DNA of 64,000 nucleotides from an uncultured Clostridium sp. (GTDB lineage Bacteria > Bacillota > Clostridia > TANB77 > CAG-508). The stretch lies in contig USBY01000003.1 in assembly GCA_900553015.1 (NCBI GenBank), positions 56,461 to 120,460 on the forward strand. The letters run 5' to 3'. The position numbers were made by a program, and so were the translations under genes. Below the pieces are notes generated by a model. The model was not told the origin of the DNA. It was given only the letters and a program-made list of their open reading frames with translations, and ran no database searches. Positions 52,733 through 62,722 of this stretch are shown here, piece after piece; position 1 is the stretch's first letter; each line of letters starts with the position of its first letter.

Positions 52733-53923
52733 ATGTCAAAAGTAATTAACGAATATGTAAAATGGGTTGGAAAAACAGATTGGGAACTAAAAAAATTTCA
52801 TGGAGATGAATATAACACAATAAATGGTTCATCATATAATAGTTATTTAATAGAGGATGAAAAAGTTGTTTTAATAGATACAGCTTGGAAACCATTTGAC
52901 GAAGAATTTGTAGAAAATTTAAAGAAAGAAATTGATTTAAATAAAATAGATTATATAATTGCAAATCATGGAGAAGTAGATCATAGTGGAAGTTTGCCAA
53001 AACTTATGAAAGAAATACCAAATACACCAATTTATTGTACAGCAAATGGTGTTAAATCAATAAAAGGACAATACCATGAAGATTGGAATTTTGTAACTGT
53101 AAAAACAGGAGATACATTAAATATAGGAAAACATACACTAACATTTATAGAAGCTCCAATGCTTCACTGGCCAGATACAATGTTTACTTATATGGATAAA
53201 GAAAATATATTATTTAGTAATGATGCTTTTGGACAACATATTGCATCAGAATATTTATATGCAGATGAAATAAATCCATGTGTTTTATATAGTGAGGCAA
53301 TAAAATATTATGCAAATATTGTTGCACCATTTAGTATGATGGTAAAAAATAAAATAAATGAAATTTTAAAAATGAATATACCAATTAATATGATATGCCC
53401 AAGCCATGGTCTTATTTGGAGAGAAAATCCATCAGATATAATTAATAGATATTATAAATGGGCAGATAACTATTCAGAAAATCAAATTACAATATTATAT
53501 GATACTATGTGGAATGACACTAGAAAAATGGCAGAAGCAATTGCTAAAGGAATAAAGGAAGCTAATAAAGAAATAGAAGTAAAAATAATAAATACTGCAA
53601 AATCAGATAAAACTGAAATTGTAGCAGAAGTATTTAAATCTAAAGAAATAGTTGTTGGTTCACCAACTGTAAATAATGGATATTTATATTCTATAGCAGG
53701 AATAATGGAAATGATTAAAGGATTAAAATTAAAAACCAAAAAGGCCGCAGCTTTTGGAAGCTATGGTTGGAGTGGTGAAGCAGTAAAATTGTTAAATGAA
53801 GAATTAAAAAAAGCTGGTTTTACACTTATCAATGATGGATTAAGATGTATGTGGACACCAACAGAAGAAAATATTAAAGAATGCATAGATTTTGGTAAAG
53901 AAATAGCTAAAGCTTGCGAATAA
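52733..53923 (+). CDS. fprA: Flavodiiron protein, FprA family A-type flavoprotein
   Basis: FprA-type enzymes reduce O2 to water, or NO, and protect anaerobes. The metallo-beta-lactamase-like domain (about 1-245) holds the diiron ligands in HGEVDH near 79-84, with further His residues in LHW near 145 and SHG near 224. A flavodoxin domain (about 255-396) with GSPTVNNGY binds FMN. AGGAGG precedes the ATG by eight bases. Electrons would come from rubredoxin or an NADH oxidoreductase not seen here. Confidence 0.95.
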   Translation: MSKVINEYVKWVGKTDWELKKFHGDEYNTINGSSYNSYLIEDEKVVLIDTAWKPFDEEFVENLKKEIDLNKIDYIIANHGEVDHSGSLPKLMKEIPNTPIYCTANGVKSIKGQYHEDWNFVTVKTGDTLNIGKHTLTFIEAPMLHWPDTMFTYMDKENILFSNDAFGQHIASEYLYADEINPCVLYSEAIKYYANIVAPFSMMVKNKINEILKMNIPINMICPSHGLIWRENPSDIINRYYKWADNYSENQITILYDTMWNDTRKMAEAIAKGIKEANKEIEVKIINTAKSDKTEIVAEVFKSKEIVVGSPTVNNGYLYSIAGIMEMIKGLKLKTKKAAAFGSYGWSGEAVKLLNEELKKAGFTLINDGLRCMWTPTEENIKECIDFGKEIAKACE

Positions 53924-54024
53924 ATTATTTTTTGATATATTACAAGAAAAAGCTACAATATACACCTTTTGTAACTAGAAAACATAATATATAGCAAAAG
54001 CGTTATGAAAGGTGGTATATGATT

Positions 54025-55305
54025 ATGCAAAGTTACATAGTAAATGGTGGGGAAAAAATAGAAGGAGAAATAAAATCTTCTGGATCTAAAAATTCTTCAC
54101 TACCAATATTAGCTGCAACTATTTTAAATAAAGGCAAGACAGTCTTAAAAAATGTACCAGATATTCATGATACCAAGATTATGTTTGATATTATGAGATT
54201 ATTAGGATGTAAAATAAACCAAGAAAAAAATAAAATTATAATAGATTCTAGCAATATAGATAATTATGAAATTCCTGATGAATTAATGAGACAAATGAGA
54301 TCATCTGTAATTTTGGCGGGAGCAATATTAAGTAGAGTAAAGAAAGCAACATTTTCATATCCAGGTGGGTGTGATATAGGTGCTAGGCCAATTGATTTAC
54401 ATTTAAAGGCATTTAAAGATTTAGGAATAACTATAAAAGAAGAAAATGGAGAAATATTTTGCGATTCTAGCAACATGGTAGCTGGCACAATTACATTAGA
54501 TTTCCCAAGTGTAGGAGCAACAGAAAATATAATATTGGCAGCAGCACTTTCAAATAAAGTAATATATATAAAAAATGCAGCTATGGAACCAGAGATAGTG
54601 GACTTACAAAATTATATAAATAAATTAGGTGGCTCTGTTTCTGGAGCAGGAACAAAGGATATAAAGATCGTTGGCGTAGAAAAGTTAGAAGCAAATATAG
54701 AGTATGAAATAATGCCAGATAGAATAGAAATAGGTACTTTATTATGTGCAGCAGCCATTACAAATGGAAATATAACTATTAAAAACGTTAGAATAGAACA
54801 TATTATTCCAATTGTATATAAATTAGAGGAAATGGGATGTGAAATTAACCTTAAAGAAAAAGAAATTAATTTAATATCAAAAAATAGATTAAAATCATGC
54901 AATTTAAAAACAATGCCATATCCCGGTTTCCCAACAGATATGCAGCCGATAATAGCAAGCTGTTTAGGAGTAGCTAAAGGAACGTCCATTATAGTAGAAA
55001 ATATATTCGAAAATAGATACAAGTATTTGTCTGAATTAAAAAGAATGGGAACTAGAGTAACAATAGAAGGAAGAACAGCTATAATAAAAGGAATAAAAAG
55101 GTATAATGCGGCAAAAGTAGAAGCAACAGATTTAAGAGGAGGAGCATCATTGGTATTAGCGGCATTAAATGCAAAAGGAAAAACTGTTATATCTAATATA
55201 GGATATATTTTACGTGGATATGAAAATATAGATGAAAAATTACGAAGATTAGGGGCAAATATATACGTAGGAGAAGGTGAAATAATTGAAAAAGAAAAAA
55301 AATAA
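54025..55305 (+). CDS. murA: UDP-N-acetylglucosamine 1-carboxyvinyltransferase MurA
   Basis: MurA transfers enolpyruvate to UDP-GlcNAc, the first committed step of peptidoglycan synthesis. The catalytic Cys, target of fosfomycin, is present near residue 116 in GGCDIGARPIDLHL. The substrate Lys lies in SGSKNSSLP near residue 22. The 426 aa are normal. ATG 54019 is two codons upstream and nearer to the SD AAAGGTGG; 54025 has better spacing and fits the family start. divIB begins inside its last codons. Confidence 0.95.
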   Translation: MQSYIVNGGEKIEGEIKSSGSKNSSLPILAATILNKGKTVLKNVPDIHDTKIMFDIMRLLGCKINQEKNKIIIDSSNIDNYEIPDELMRQMRSSVILAGAILSRVKKATFSYPGGCDIGARPIDLHLKAFKDLGITIKEENGEIFCDSSNMVAGTITLDFPSVGATENIILAAALSNKVIYIKNAAMEPEIVDLQNYINKLGGSVSGAGTKDIKIVGVEKLEANIEYEIMPDRIEIGTLLCAAAITNGNITIKNVRIEHIIPIVYKLEEMGCEINLKEKEINLISKNRLKSCNLKTMPYPGFPTDMQPIIASCLGVAKGTSIIVENIFENRYKYLSELKRMGTRVTIEGRTAIIKGIKRYNAAKVEATDLRGGASLVLAALNAKGKTVISNIGYILRGYENIDEKLRRLGANIYVGEGEIIEKEKK

Positions 55306-56416
55306 TGAATTAGATTTTTATTATTTAAGTAAAGACAATAAGAATAAAAGGGTGCAGAATAAAAAGAAGCACCCTAAAAAGAAACTAAAAAAGGTAAATC
55401 CTGAACCTATGAATGATGATATGTTCAATATAGATAATGAGATAGTTATAGGAGTTACTGTATTACCACCTAAAAATGGAAAGAGCGGTAAAAAAAATCA
55501 GTCAAAAAAGAAAGTTAAGAAACAAAAAAATAAAAAACAAGATGTTAGACCACAAAATAAGTTTGATGTAACCGATAAAGAGCCTAACAAAGTTCGACCA
55601 GCACAAAAAGGACAAGCTAAGAAAAATAAGAATGTAAAACGAATTCCATATGAGGAAGAAAGAAAAAGAAGACAAAAAAGAGAAAAAAGATTTAGAATAT
55701 TAAAAATTATATTGAAAATATTACTTCTTTTTGCAATAATTATAGGAATATTACTATTTTTGTTTATTTCACCAGTATTTAATATTAAAAAGATAAATGT
55801 ACAAGGAAACAGTAAAATCAATACAGAAGAAATAGAAAGTTTATCAAAAATAAATATGAATGAAAATATATTTAGATTTTCCTCTAGACAAATTGAAGAA
55901 AATGTAAAAGAAAATGCGTATATAGATACAGTAGAAGTGAAAAGAAAAATTCCTAATACTGTAGAAATTATTGTAACAGAAAGAGAGACGAAATATCAAT
56001 TAGAATATGGAAATGCTTTTGTTTATATAGATGGAAACGGAAATATATTAGAAATATCAAACGAAAATGCAAATCTACCTATAATTCGAGGATACTCAAC
56101 AGCCCAAGAGAATATACAAGTAGGAAACAAATTAGTAGATGAAGATTGTAATAAGTTATTAACGGTAGAAAAATTTTTAAGGGCAGCAAAAAGTAATGAA
56201 ATTTATGATATAATTACATACATAGATATTTCGAATGATAAAGATTACAAATTTGAATTACCTTCAAAAGGTAAAGTAGCTTATTTGGGTGATGAGACAA
56301 ATATAAATGACAAGATTCTAACATTAAAAGAAATATTAACTAGAGAAGAGGGCAAAAACGGACAAATATTTATTAACGATTCAAATAAGATGCCATATTT
56401 TAGAGAAAATGTGTAA
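55286..56416 (+). CDS. divIB: Division protein DivIB/FtsQ with POTRA domain
   Basis: A 376-aa bitopic membrane protein of the divisome. A very long basic cytosolic region (about 1-145, full of Lys, Arg, Asn and Gln) precedes the membrane segment (about 146-168). The POTRA-type start FNIKKINVQGNSKI follows near 170, and then the FtsQ beta domain. The cytosolic part is much longer than in Bacillus. TTG start at 55286 after AGGAGAAGGTGA, overlapping murA by 20 bases. Confidence 0.88.
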   Translation: MKKKKNNELDFYYLSKDNKNKRVQNKKKHPKKKLKKVNPEPMNDDMFNIDNEIVIGVTVLPPKNGKSGKKNQSKKKVKKQKNKKQDVRPQNKFDVTDKEPNKVRPAQKGQAKKNKNVKRIPYEEERKRRQKREKRFRILKIILKILLLFAIIIGILLFLFISPVFNIKKINVQGNSKINTEEIESLSKINMNENIFRFSSRQIEENVKENAYIDTVEVKRKIPNTVEIIVTERETKYQLEYGNAFVYIDGNGNILEISNENANLPIIRGYSTAQENIQVGNKLVDEDCNKLLTVEKFLRAAKSNEIYDIITYIDISNDKDYKFELPSKGKVAYLGDETNINDKILTLKEILTREEGKNGQIFINDSNKMPYFRENV

Positions 56417-56428
56417 AGGAGGGTTATT

Positions 56429-57169
56429 TTGAAAATCAAATATAACAAAAAGAATTTAAGTATAAGTATAGTAATAGGCATATTATGTATATTATTAACA
56501 TTTGGAATAGTAGTTCAAATTAGGACTGTACAAAGCAATATTAGTATTTCAAATCCAGACTATGCAAATAATGACTTAAGAGATCAAGTGCTAAAAAGTA
56601 AAGAGAAATATGATAATGCATTTGCAGAACTAGAAAAAGTAAATAAGGAACTAGAGAAATATAGAACAAAAGTAACAGATAATGACAGCAGTGCTTCAGA
56701 AAAGCAAGAAGAACTTAAAAAAGATAATGCAATATTGGGATTAAATGATGTAACAGGAGAAGGAGTTGTAATTACATTAAAAGATAATCAAACTGCTAGT
56801 GTTTCTTCTGTAACTGCTGGAGATGATATAAGCAATTATTTAGTTCATGAAATTGATCTATTAAAAATTGTAAATGAATTAAAAAATGCGGGTGCAATAG
56901 CAATATCAATAAATGATCAACGAATAATTCCTACTACTTCAATTAATTGTGCAGGTAACATTACAAGGGTAAATGGAGAAATTGTAGGTACACCTTTTGT
57001 TATAAAAGCAGTTGGAGGTAGTTTTGATACATTAGAAAGACCTGGCGGATACATAGACTGGTTAAGAGAAGACTATGGAATAGATATTACCGTAAAAAAA
57101 CAAAGCAATGTAACAATAGAAAAATATAATGGAGTTATAAATTTCAAATATGCACAAGAAGCAAAATAG
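56429..57169 (+). CDS. DUF881 family protein, first copy
   Basis: A 246-aa protein with one N-terminal membrane segment (about 10-30), an extracytoplasmic coiled coil (about 45-95) and a DUF881 domain (about 100-246, with GEGVVITLKD and AIAISINDQRI). The family is often linked to division loci, but its role is not established. TTG start after AAAGGAGGG. It is followed three bases later by a paralogue, and then by the small basic protein gene. Confidence 0.88.
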   Translation: MKIKYNKKNLSISIVIGILCILLTFGIVVQIRTVQSNISISNPDYANNDLRDQVLKSKEKYDNAFAELEKVNKELEKYRTKVTDNDSSASEKQEELKKDNAILGLNDVTGEGVVITLKDNQTASVSSVTAGDDISNYLVHEIDLLKIVNELKNAGAIAISINDQRIIPTTSINCAGNITRVNGEIVGTPFVIKAVGGSFDTLERPGGYIDWLREDYGIDITVKKQSNVTIEKYNGVINFKYAQEAK

Positions 57170-57184
57170 GAGGTGAAAATAATC

Positions 57185-57883
57185 TTGAAAGAAATTAAAA
57201 AAGGAAAAATCACAATGACAGTAATAATTGGAATAATGTGCTTTATTCTAGTATATGTAATGTTTATGCAATTTAAAGTTGTAAATCAAACAGATATTAC
57301 TTCTTTAACTACAAAAAGAGAAAGTGAGTTAAGAGAAGAATTAGATTCTTGGCAAAGTAAATATGAAGATACTGCAAATCAGTTAGAACAAGCTAAAACA
57401 AATTTAGAAGAATATAAAAATAAGATTGATGATACTCAGGCTGCATCTGAGTTATTAGATAAGGAATTGCAACAAGCAGATTTGTATTTAGGAAAGACTG
57501 ATGTAGAGGGAGCAGGAATTATTATAAATTTATCAGATGGTACCTCTAACATAATTGCAGAAGATTTAATAAATTTAATGAATGAACTAAAAACTGCAGA
57601 GGCAGAAGCAATATCTGTTAATGGACAAAGGGTAACTAATTTAACAGAGTTTGCTGATGTAGATTCTTACATAGTGGTTAATGGTACAAGATTATCTTCA
57701 CCTTATACCATACAAGTAATTGGAAATCAGAAATACTTAGAAAGTGGTATTACTGCTAAAGGTGGTTTTTCTGATGATATGACATCAAATGGAAAAAATA
57801 TATCAATTACAGAAGATAATAATATTAAGATTTTAAAATATGATGGTGATTTCGAGATAGATGAGGGAATTACTATAGATTAA
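57185..57883 (+). CDS. DUF881 family protein, second copy
   Basis: A 232-aa paralogue of the gene before it, with the same layout: membrane segment at about 8-28, coiled coil at about 40-90, DUF881 domain after it (GAGIIINLSDG, AEAISVNGQRV). I chose TTG 57185 because AGGAGGTG precedes it at normal spacing and its first residues then align with those of the sister copy; GTG 57173 lies on the SD itself. Tandem DUF881 genes at this position are common in Clostridia. Confidence 0.88.
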   Translation: MKEIKKGKITMTVIIGIMCFILVYVMFMQFKVVNQTDITSLTTKRESELREELDSWQSKYEDTANQLEQAKTNLEEYKNKIDDTQAASELLDKELQQADLYLGKTDVEGAGIIINLSDGTSNIIAEDLINLMNELKTAEAEAISVNGQRVTNLTEFADVDSYIVVNGTRLSSPYTIQVIGNQKYLESGITAKGGFSDDMTSNGKNISITEDNNIKILKYDGDFEIDEGITID

Positions 57884-57899
57884 AAGAGGAGGAATTAAA

Positions 57900-58283
57900 T
57901 TGGTTTTAATAGCGATATTAGTTGGATGTATAATAGGTGCAATTTTAGGACTTAATTCACCATTAATACCATATTCTGTTTCTGGATATTTAGCTATTGG
58001 AATAATGGCAGCACTAGACTCAGTTTTTGGAGGTATAAAATCTGTAGTACAAAAGAATTTCGATATGAAAGTTTTTGTTTCAGGATTTTTTATAAATAGT
58101 ATAACAGCTGTTTTATTAACATTTTTGGGAAATAAATTAAATGTAGATATTTCTCTTGCAGCCATTATAGTATTTGTAGGTAGAATATTTATAGATTTAG
58201 CTATAATACGTAGATACTACATTGAAAAATGGACTAATTGGATGGAGAAAAAACAAAAAGAAAAATCAATTAAAAAAGCATAA
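57900..58283 (+). CDS. sbp: Small basic protein Sbp (DUF1290)
   Basis: A 127-aa membrane protein with about three hydrophobic helices and a basic end (KKQKEKSIKKA). The segments ILGLNSPLIPYSVSGYLAIG and ALDSVFGGIKS near 15-45 are diagnostic of DUF1290. The gene lies between divIB/DUF881 and ftsA in many Firmicutes. TTG start after AGAGGAGG. Function unknown. Confidence 0.9.
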   Translation: MVLIAILVGCIIGAILGLNSPLIPYSVSGYLAIGIMAALDSVFGGIKSVVQKNFDMKVFVSGFFINSITAVLLTFLGNKLNVDISLAAIIVFVGRIFIDLAIIRRYYIEKWTNWMEKKQKEKSIKKA

Positions 58284-58335
58284 AATATGAAAAAACGCAC
58301 AAATATAAGAAGGAGAACTGAAAAATAAATAGAAT

Positions 58336-58367
58336 ATTAATAAAAGGACATTAGTCCTTTTATTAAT
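58336..58367 (+). terminator. Hairpin after sbp
   Basis: ATTAATAAAAGGAC (58336-58349) pairs perfectly with GTCCTTTTATTAAT (58354-58367). The T content lies inside the stem, so it may terminate moderately. Confidence 0.65.
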
Positions 58368-58458
58368 TATCATTTTATGGCGAAAAATGTCAAAATTTAT
58401 AACAAATATTTTATTACATCATTATTACAAAAAGGTTACAAAAATATAACAACAACTA

Positions 58459-58487
58459 TTGACATTTTATTTAAAATATAATATTCT
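58459..58487 (+). promoter_or_regulatory. ftsA-ftsZ promoter
   Basis: TTGACA (58459-58464), 17 nt, TATTCT (58482-58487). Confidence 0.6.
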
Positions 58488-58527
58488 ATCACTAGTTAAG
58501 AGATAAGTAAATTGGAGGAGACCTAAC

Positions 58528-59757
58528 TTGGCAATAGGAGATATAATCGTTGGAATAGATATTGGAACTTCAAGAATTGCAGCAGTTGTGGGAGAAGTAA
58601 ATAATTTTAATCAAATAGAAATTATTTGCAGTAGTTCCTATAAATGCACAGGTATTAAGAAAACAAAAATTATTAATGAAGAAGAAGTTTCAAATAGTTT
58701 AGTAAAAGTATTAGACAAAATAGAAGATGAATCAGGATTAAGAGTAAACTCTGCATATGTTACTATTCCTGGTAAATATACAACAATAGTACAAAATAGT
58801 ATAACAAAAGAAGCAAGAGATAAATATTCAGGAATATCATTAAGAGATGTACAAACAGCAATTATGCAAGTTAAAGATATAGATATTCCAGAAGGAAAAG
58901 TCTCAATAGATATAGTCCCAGATAAATTTATTTTAGATACTGGAAAGACTACAGAAGATCCAGTAGGAAGTTTGAGCTCAAGCTTTACATTAAAAGCTCA
59001 AATTATATTAGCAGATAAAGAATATGTAAGACAAATATCATCTATATTTAAAAAAGCTGGAATAGATGTAGATGGTTTAGTACCAACAACATTAGCACAA
59101 AGAAATCTAATTTTAGATAATAATGAATTACATGATAATGTTATGATACTAGATATGGGTGCTGGTAATACAGATATAGGTGTATTCGAAGGTTCTTCAT
59201 ATTTATATACTAATACAATTCCACTTGGTGGAAATAGTATCACAAACGATATAGCATTAGTATTAAATATTTCAGAAGAAGAAGCAGATAAACTAAAGAA
59301 ACAATACGGATTAGCTTTAAAATCTTTTATAGATAATGACAATGATATTTTATTAAATACTTTTAAAGGTGAAAATAGAAACAAAACAATTAAAAGCTCT
59401 GAACTAATCGAAATAATAGAAGCAAGAATCGAAGAGATTTTTTCTTTAGTAAACAAAGATATAACTAATCAAGGTATAAAATCAAGAATAAACAATGTGG
59501 TTTTAACTGGTCAAGGAATTACTAATATAAATAAATGTGATGTAGCGGGAAAAATCAATTTAAATATACCAGTTAAAATAGCTACAGGAAGATTAATAAG
59601 CACAGTAAAACCAACATTTAGAGTGGCATATGCATTGGTTAGATATATAGCATCAAGACCATTTACTAAAACAGTATCAAGTAGTATAGATACAAAATCA
59701 GAAGAAGGATTCTTTAAAACTTTATTAGAAAGAATCAAAGAATTTTTTTATTCTTAA
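58528..59757 (+). CDS. ftsA: Cell division protein FtsA
   Basis: An actin-like ATPase that tethers FtsZ to the membrane. VGIDIGTSRIAAVVGE at residues 8-23 is the phosphate-1 motif, the 1C subdomain follows, and ILDMGAGNTDIGVFEG near 207 is phosphate-2. The last residues (GFFKTLLERIKEFFYS) form the membrane-binding amphipathic helix. The 409 aa are typical. TTG start after TTGGAGGAG. ftsZ follows 50 bases on. Confidence 0.95.
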   Translation: MAIGDIIVGIDIGTSRIAAVVGEVNNFNQIEIICSSSYKCTGIKKTKIINEEEVSNSLVKVLDKIEDESGLRVNSAYVTIPGKYTTIVQNSITKEARDKYSGISLRDVQTAIMQVKDIDIPEGKVSIDIVPDKFILDTGKTTEDPVGSLSSSFTLKAQIILADKEYVRQISSIFKKAGIDVDGLVPTTLAQRNLILDNNELHDNVMILDMGAGNTDIGVFEGSSYLYTNTIPLGGNSITNDIALVLNISEEEADKLKKQYGLALKSFIDNDNDILLNTFKGENRNKTIKSSELIEIIEARIEEIFSLVNKDITNQGIKSRINNVVLTGQGITNINKCDVAGKINLNIPVKIATGRLISTVKPTFRVAYALVRYIASRPFTKTVSSSIDTKSEEGFFKTLLERIKEFFYS

Positions 59758-59807
59758 TAAAAATGTTAATAAATAAAAAATAAAAATAGATTGGGAGGAA
59801 AAACTGT

Positions 59808-60914
59808 ATGATGGACTTTGACGAAAACGAAAAAATGTTAGATGGAACAGCTACTATTAAAGTAATTGGTGTAGGTGGAGCTGGAAATAATGCAGTAAAC
59901 AGAATGGTTGATTGTGGAATTAGAGGAGTTGAGTTTATAGCAGTTAACACAGATAGACAAGCTCTTCAAATGTCTAAAGCAGGAACTAAAATTCAAATAG
60001 GAGAAAAAATAACAAGAGGATTAGGAGCAGGAGCTAATCCAGATATTGGTGCTCAATCAGCAGAAGAAAGTAAATCTGAAATATCAGAAGCTTTAAGAGG
60101 AGCAGATATGGTATTTGTTACTGCCGGAATGGGTGGTGGAACAGGAACTGGTGCAGCACCTATAGTTGCAGGAATAGCAAAAGAAATGGGAATATTAACA
60201 ATTGGTGTTGTTACAAAACCATTTACATTTGAAGGTAAAAAGAGATTATCACAAGCTGATAGAGGAATTGAAAGTTTAAAGACTAAAGTAGATACATTAG
60301 TTGTAATACCAAATGATAAATTATTACAAATTATAGATAGAAAAACATCTATAGTAGAAGCATTCAGAATGGCAGATGAAATATTAAGACAAGGTGTTCA
60401 AGGTATTTCAGACTTAATTGCTGTTCCTGGTCTTGTAAACCTAGACTTTGCTGACGTAAAAACAATAATGCTAAATACTGGTATGGCACATATGGGTATT
60501 GGTAGAGCATCAGGAGAAAATAGAGCAGAAGATGCTGCAAAACAAGCAACAGAAAGTCCATTATTAGAAACATCAATAGAAGGTGCAAGAGGAGTTATTA
60601 TAAACATTACAGGTGGACCAGATTTAGGATTACATGAAGTTAATACTGCAGCAGAATTAGTACAAAGAAGTGTTGATCCAGAAGCTAATATCATATTTGG
60701 TGCAGTAATAGATCCAGATATGAAAGATGAAATCGTAATTACAGTAATAGCTACAGAATTTGAAAAAGAGAAAAACATGCCTAATATGAACGTTGATAGT
60801 TTAGTTTCTAAAGCTTGGGACAAAAAGGTAAGTTCAATTCCAACAAGTTCTGACAACAGCTCAAATTCAAATGACTTAGATATACCATCTTTCTTAAGAA
60901 AGAAACAAAAATAG
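59808..60914 (+). CDS. ftsZ: Cell division protein FtsZ
   Basis: The tubulin-like GTPase that forms the division ring. [13 protein letters not shown] near residue 22 and the tubulin signature [10 protein letters not shown] near 108 are intact. The conserved C-terminal peptide [11 protein letters not shown] is present for FtsA/SepF binding. The 368 aa include a short linker. GGGAGG precedes two adjacent ATGs (59808, 59811). Confidence 0.97.
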   Translation: MMDFDENEKMLDGTATIKVIGVGGAGNNAVNRMVDCGIRGVEFIAVNTDRQALQMSKAGTKIQIGEKITRGLGAGANPDIGAQSAEESKSEISEALRGADMVFVTAGMGGGTGTGAAPIVAGIAKEMGILTIGVVTKPFTFEGKKRLSQADRGIESLKTKVDTLVVIPNDKLLQIIDRKTSIVEAFRMADEILRQGVQGISDLIAVPGLVNLDFADVKTIMLNTGMAHMGIGRASGENRAEDAAKQATESPLLETSIEGARGVIINITGGPDLGLHEVNTAAELVQRSVDPEANIIFGAVIDPDMKDEIVITVIATEFEKEKNMPNMNVDSLVSKAWDKKVSSIPTSSDNSSNSNDLDIPSFLRKKQK

Positions 60915-60945
60915 TCAAAATAGAATATAGAAATAAAATTAATTA

Positions 60946-60983
60946 AAAGAAATAATCGAAAGTAGTAGATTATTTCTTTTTTT
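60946..60983 (+). terminator. ftsAZ terminator
   Basis: AAAGAAATAATC (60946-60957) pairs with GATTATTTCTTT (60968-60979), followed by Ts. Confidence 0.85.
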
Positions 60984-61049
60984 CGCCCCTAAGAAATGAC
61001 ACACTTTTAAGAATAAAAGTAATAAAATATGTCTTACGAGGTGGACATA

Positions 61050-61946
61050 TTGATTGTATATGCAGATATAGTGTTTATAGAAAATTTAATTATAAATTAT
61101 GTAATTTTATATGTAACCACTTTATTAAAGAAAATAAAGGTATCATATTTTAGAATATTACTTTCTGCAATATGTGGAAGTGTATATGCTGTTGTGTCAA
61201 TAATTGTGTCAGACAATGTTATTAGTAAGGTAATATTATCTATAGTAATGATTTTGATAATTTATCCAACAAAGGACATTAGAAAGATTTTAGAAACATT
61301 AGCAATTTTTTATTTGGTTTCAATTACCACAGGAGGAGCGTCTATAGCTATATCGTATTTAGTTAATGGCTATAAAGTAAATACAGTAAATGGAGCTACA
61401 ATTGTAGATTTTCCAATCTTATTTTCTTCAATTGGGCTCATACTAGGAATAATTCTAATAAAAATTACCATCAATAATGTAAAATCGAAAATTACTCAAA
61501 AGAATATTTTTTACGATGTTGAAGTGTTTATTGGAAACAAAAAAACTAAAATAAAAGCTTTACTAGATACAGGAAACATGTTGAAAGATCCAATAAGTCA
61601 AAAGCCAGTTATTATTGCGACTAAAAGAAGCCTAAAAAACGTAATACCACAGGAAATTTTAGAAGATATAAAAAACATTTTAGGAGGTGATAGACTTGGA
61701 GATATAAAGCCGTTTGAAAAAAGAATAAAAGTAATCCCTTTTAAGTCATTAGGGAATGAACATGGAATGTTAATAGGAATAAAATCAAATAAAATTATTG
61801 TAGATAATAATGAAATTAAAGATGTAATTATAGGAATATATGAAAAGGAATTTTCAAGAACAAAAAGATATGATGCACTAATCGGAATAGATCTACTATA
61901 TGAGGAGGAGTGCAATTATGAATTTAATCGAAAAATTAAAAAATAG
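61050..61946 (+). CDS. spoIIGA: Sigma-E processing peptidase SpoIIGA
   Basis: A membrane aspartic protease that cleaves pro-sigma-E in the mother cell after septation. About five membrane helices fill residues 1-150. The protease domain has the active Asp in [11 protein letters not shown] near 177. TTG 61050 is chosen because GAGGTGG (61038-61044) lies just upstream and [15 protein letters not shown] is the family start; the frame runs further upstream without an SD. It overlaps sigE by 29 bases. Confidence 0.93.
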   Translation: MIVYADIVFIENLIINYVILYVTTLLKKIKVSYFRILLSAICGSVYAVVSIIVSDNVISKVILSIVMILIIYPTKDIRKILETLAIFYLVSITTGGASIAISYLVNGYKVNTVNGATIVDFPILFSSIGLILGIILIKITINNVKSKITQKNIFYDVEVFIGNKKTKIKALLDTGNMLKDPISQKPVIIATKRSLKNVIPQEILEDIKNILGGDRLGDIKPFEKRIKVIPFKSLGNEHGMLIGIKSNKIIVDNNEIKDVIIGIYEKEFSRTKRYDALIGIDLLYEEECNYEFNRKIKK

Positions 61947-62652
61947 TATAAGTACAATCTATGCTAAATACATAAACCAGAATGAAAAGATTGAAACTTT
62001 ACCTATATTTTATATAGGAGGAAGCCAGACATTACCACCACCATTAACTCCAGAAGAGGAACAAGAGGTGTTAGATAGGATAGAAAAAGGAGAAAAGGAA
62101 GCTCGTAAAGTTTTAGTAGAAAGAAATTTAAGGTTAGTTGTATATATAGCTAAAAAATTTGAAAATACGGGTGTGGGCTTAGAAGATTTAATTTCAATAG
62201 GAACAATAGGATTAATGAAGGGTGTTAATACTTTTAAAGTAGACAAAAAAATAAAATTAGCAACATATGCTTCTAGGTGCATCGAAAATGAAATTTTAAT
62301 GCATCTTAGGAGAAGCAATAAGCTAAAAAGCGAAGTATCAATTGATGAACCTTTAAATCAAGATTGCGATGGAAACGAATTATTACTTTCGGATGTGTTA
62401 GGAACAGATAGTGATGTAACTTCAAGAAGAATAGAGGAAGAAATAGATAAGAAACTTTTAAGAGAATCAATAGCTAAACTAAATAAAAGGGAAAAATGTA
62501 TAATGGAACTTAGATTTGGATTCACAACAGGAGATGAAAAAACACAAAAGGAAGTTGCTGATATGCTTGGAATATCACAAAGCTATATATCAAGATTAGA
62601 AAAAAAGATTATTGGGAAAATGAAAAAAGAAATTTCAAGTAAAATAGGTTGA
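61918..62652 (+). CDS. sigE: Sporulation sigma factor SigE (pro-protein)
   Basis: The early mother-cell sigma factor. A pro-sequence of roughly 28 residues precedes the conserved [12 protein letters not shown]. Region 2 contains [13 protein letters not shown], and region 4.2 ends [21 protein letters not shown] 61918 follows GAGGAGG. Its overlap with spoIIGA keeps protease and substrate co-produced, as in Bacillus. Confidence 0.96.
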   Translation: MNLIEKLKNSISTIYAKYINQNEKIETLPIFYIGGSQTLPPPLTPEEEQEVLDRIEKGEKEARKVLVERNLRLVVYIAKKFENTGVGLEDLISIGTIGLMKGVNTFKVDKKIKLATYASRCIENEILMHLRRSNKLKSEVSIDEPLNQDCDGNELLLSDVLGTDSDVTSRRIEEEIDKKLLRESIAKLNKREKCIMELRFGFTTGDEKTQKEVADMLGISQSYISRLEKKIIGKMKKEISSKIG

Positions 62653-62666
62653 AATTAATATGGCAT

Positions 62667-62722
62667 AAAAAAACCAAATTTGGAAATACTTAAAATAAGT
62701 AATTTCAAAGGAGGTTTTTTAT
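62667..62722 (+). promoter_or_regulatory. Stem-loop covering the sigG ribosome-binding site
   Basis: AAAAAACC (62668-62675) can pair with GGTTTTTT (62713-62720), and GAAATACTT (62683-62691) with AAGTAATTTC (62697-62706). The SD AAAGGAGG (62707-62714) lies between and partly inside these arms, so it could hinder sigG translation or act as a terminator behind sigE. Confidence 0.45.

Noticed and set aside
54019..54024. MurA start two codons upstream
   Set aside because: Possible, but it lies only three bases from the SD; 54025 gives better spacing and the family-like start.
58287..58328. 13-codon basic ORF after sbp
   Set aside because: No SD of its own and no other support; it is followed by an AT-rich gap.
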